A stretch of 64,000 nt of DNA. Source: a bacterium (GTDB taxonomy: Bacteria; Desulfobacterota; Binatia; Binatales; Binataceae). Under the pieces are notes generated by a model, which saw only the letters and a list, made by a program, of their open reading frames with translations, was not told the DNA's origin and did not search any database. Each line of letters starts with the position of its first letter. The stretch's first letter is position 1. A program made the translations under genes and the position numbers. Positions 63,984-64,000 of this stretch are shown here, in pieces. The stretch covers positions 1-64,000 of the forward strand of contig JADBKU010000030.1 in the NCBI GenBank assembly GCA_014896235.1, in the 5' to 3' direction.

Positions 63984-63990
63984 AAGGAGG
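63984..63990 (+). promoter_or_regulatory. ribosome binding site of a gene beginning beyond the window
   Basis: AAGGAGG on the plus strand 10 nt before the window end, with no start codon before base 64000 at proper spacing. The start codon probably lies just outside. Confidence 0.4.
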
Positions 63991-64000
63991 CCGCAAAGAC

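Noticed and set aside
1..64000. CRISPR arrays, insertion sequences, rRNA genes
   Set aside because: No regularly spaced repeats, transposase motifs or rRNA sequence were recognised on either strand.

Overview
The window is high-GC DNA from a Gram-negative bacterium. The diderm envelope is shown directly by a type II secretion operon, the LPS-export ATPase LptB, two outer-membrane beta-barrel genes and several lipoproteins. Gene packing is tight and several junctions are ATGA or GTGA overlaps. Lineage cannot be fixed from the sequence alone. The DUF1302-type porins, the many CoA, SDR and GST genes, and the GspE-to-GspN order would suit a Desulfobacterota or Binatota-like organism; this is inference.

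Layout, left to right. 1-6.4 kb is core metabolism: rpiA (partial), folE and metF on the minus strand, a homoserine-kinase-like gene, a peroxiredoxin with a basic tail, a hydrolase-fold lipoprotein lacking its nucleophile, then hisI-hisG with a strong terminator. 6.4-12.4 kb holds two paralogous DUF1302 porins. Each is followed on its 3' side by a conserved structured element of about 175 nt, and AT-rich DNA lies upstream of the second gene. 12.5-14.2 kb has a crotonase and two small genes. 14.4-23.8 kb is a type II secretion operon gspEFGHIJKLMN, in which gspF carries a tight cluster of deletions; gspC and gspD are not in the window. 23.8-37.2 kb is mixed housekeeping: an alpha/beta hydrolase, a dihaem cytochrome peroxidase, clpP, lptB, zwf, a VanZ-like gene, GST, SDRs, a beta-propeller lipoprotein, malQ, a TPR protein and a DUF59/SufT-like gene.

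37.2-41.4 kb is accessory DNA. The 3' fragment of an FAD-linked oxidase gene is joined head-on to a truncated phage Rz-like gene. Next come a membrane/coiled-coil gene, a GH108 endolysin with an in-frame amber codon, a Mor-like activator, a protein consisting only of DnaA domain IV, and a divergent S24-type repressor with candidate operators. No capsid, tail or packaging genes are present, so this is a lysis-and-control cassette without structural genes or a prophage remnant.

41.5-64 kb returns to chromosomal genes: two more crotonases, a SnoaL-like protein, a small lipoprotein carrying a peptide block otherwise seen in the porins, a frameshifted methyltransferase, trmFO, a Ppx/GppA phosphatase, an HU-like protein, several GT-C membrane proteins (two in tandem), tRNA-Ser(GGA), a Lon-N-domain protein, a three-gene surface-glycan cluster, a DUF799 lipoprotein downstream of a Fur-box-like site, a fatty-acid desaturase, an MBL-fold hydrolase and a dodecin. 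The observations most worth following are the paired 3' structured elements, the lysis/control cassette with its amber endolysin and chimeric junction, the porin-motif lipoprotein and the gspF lesion.
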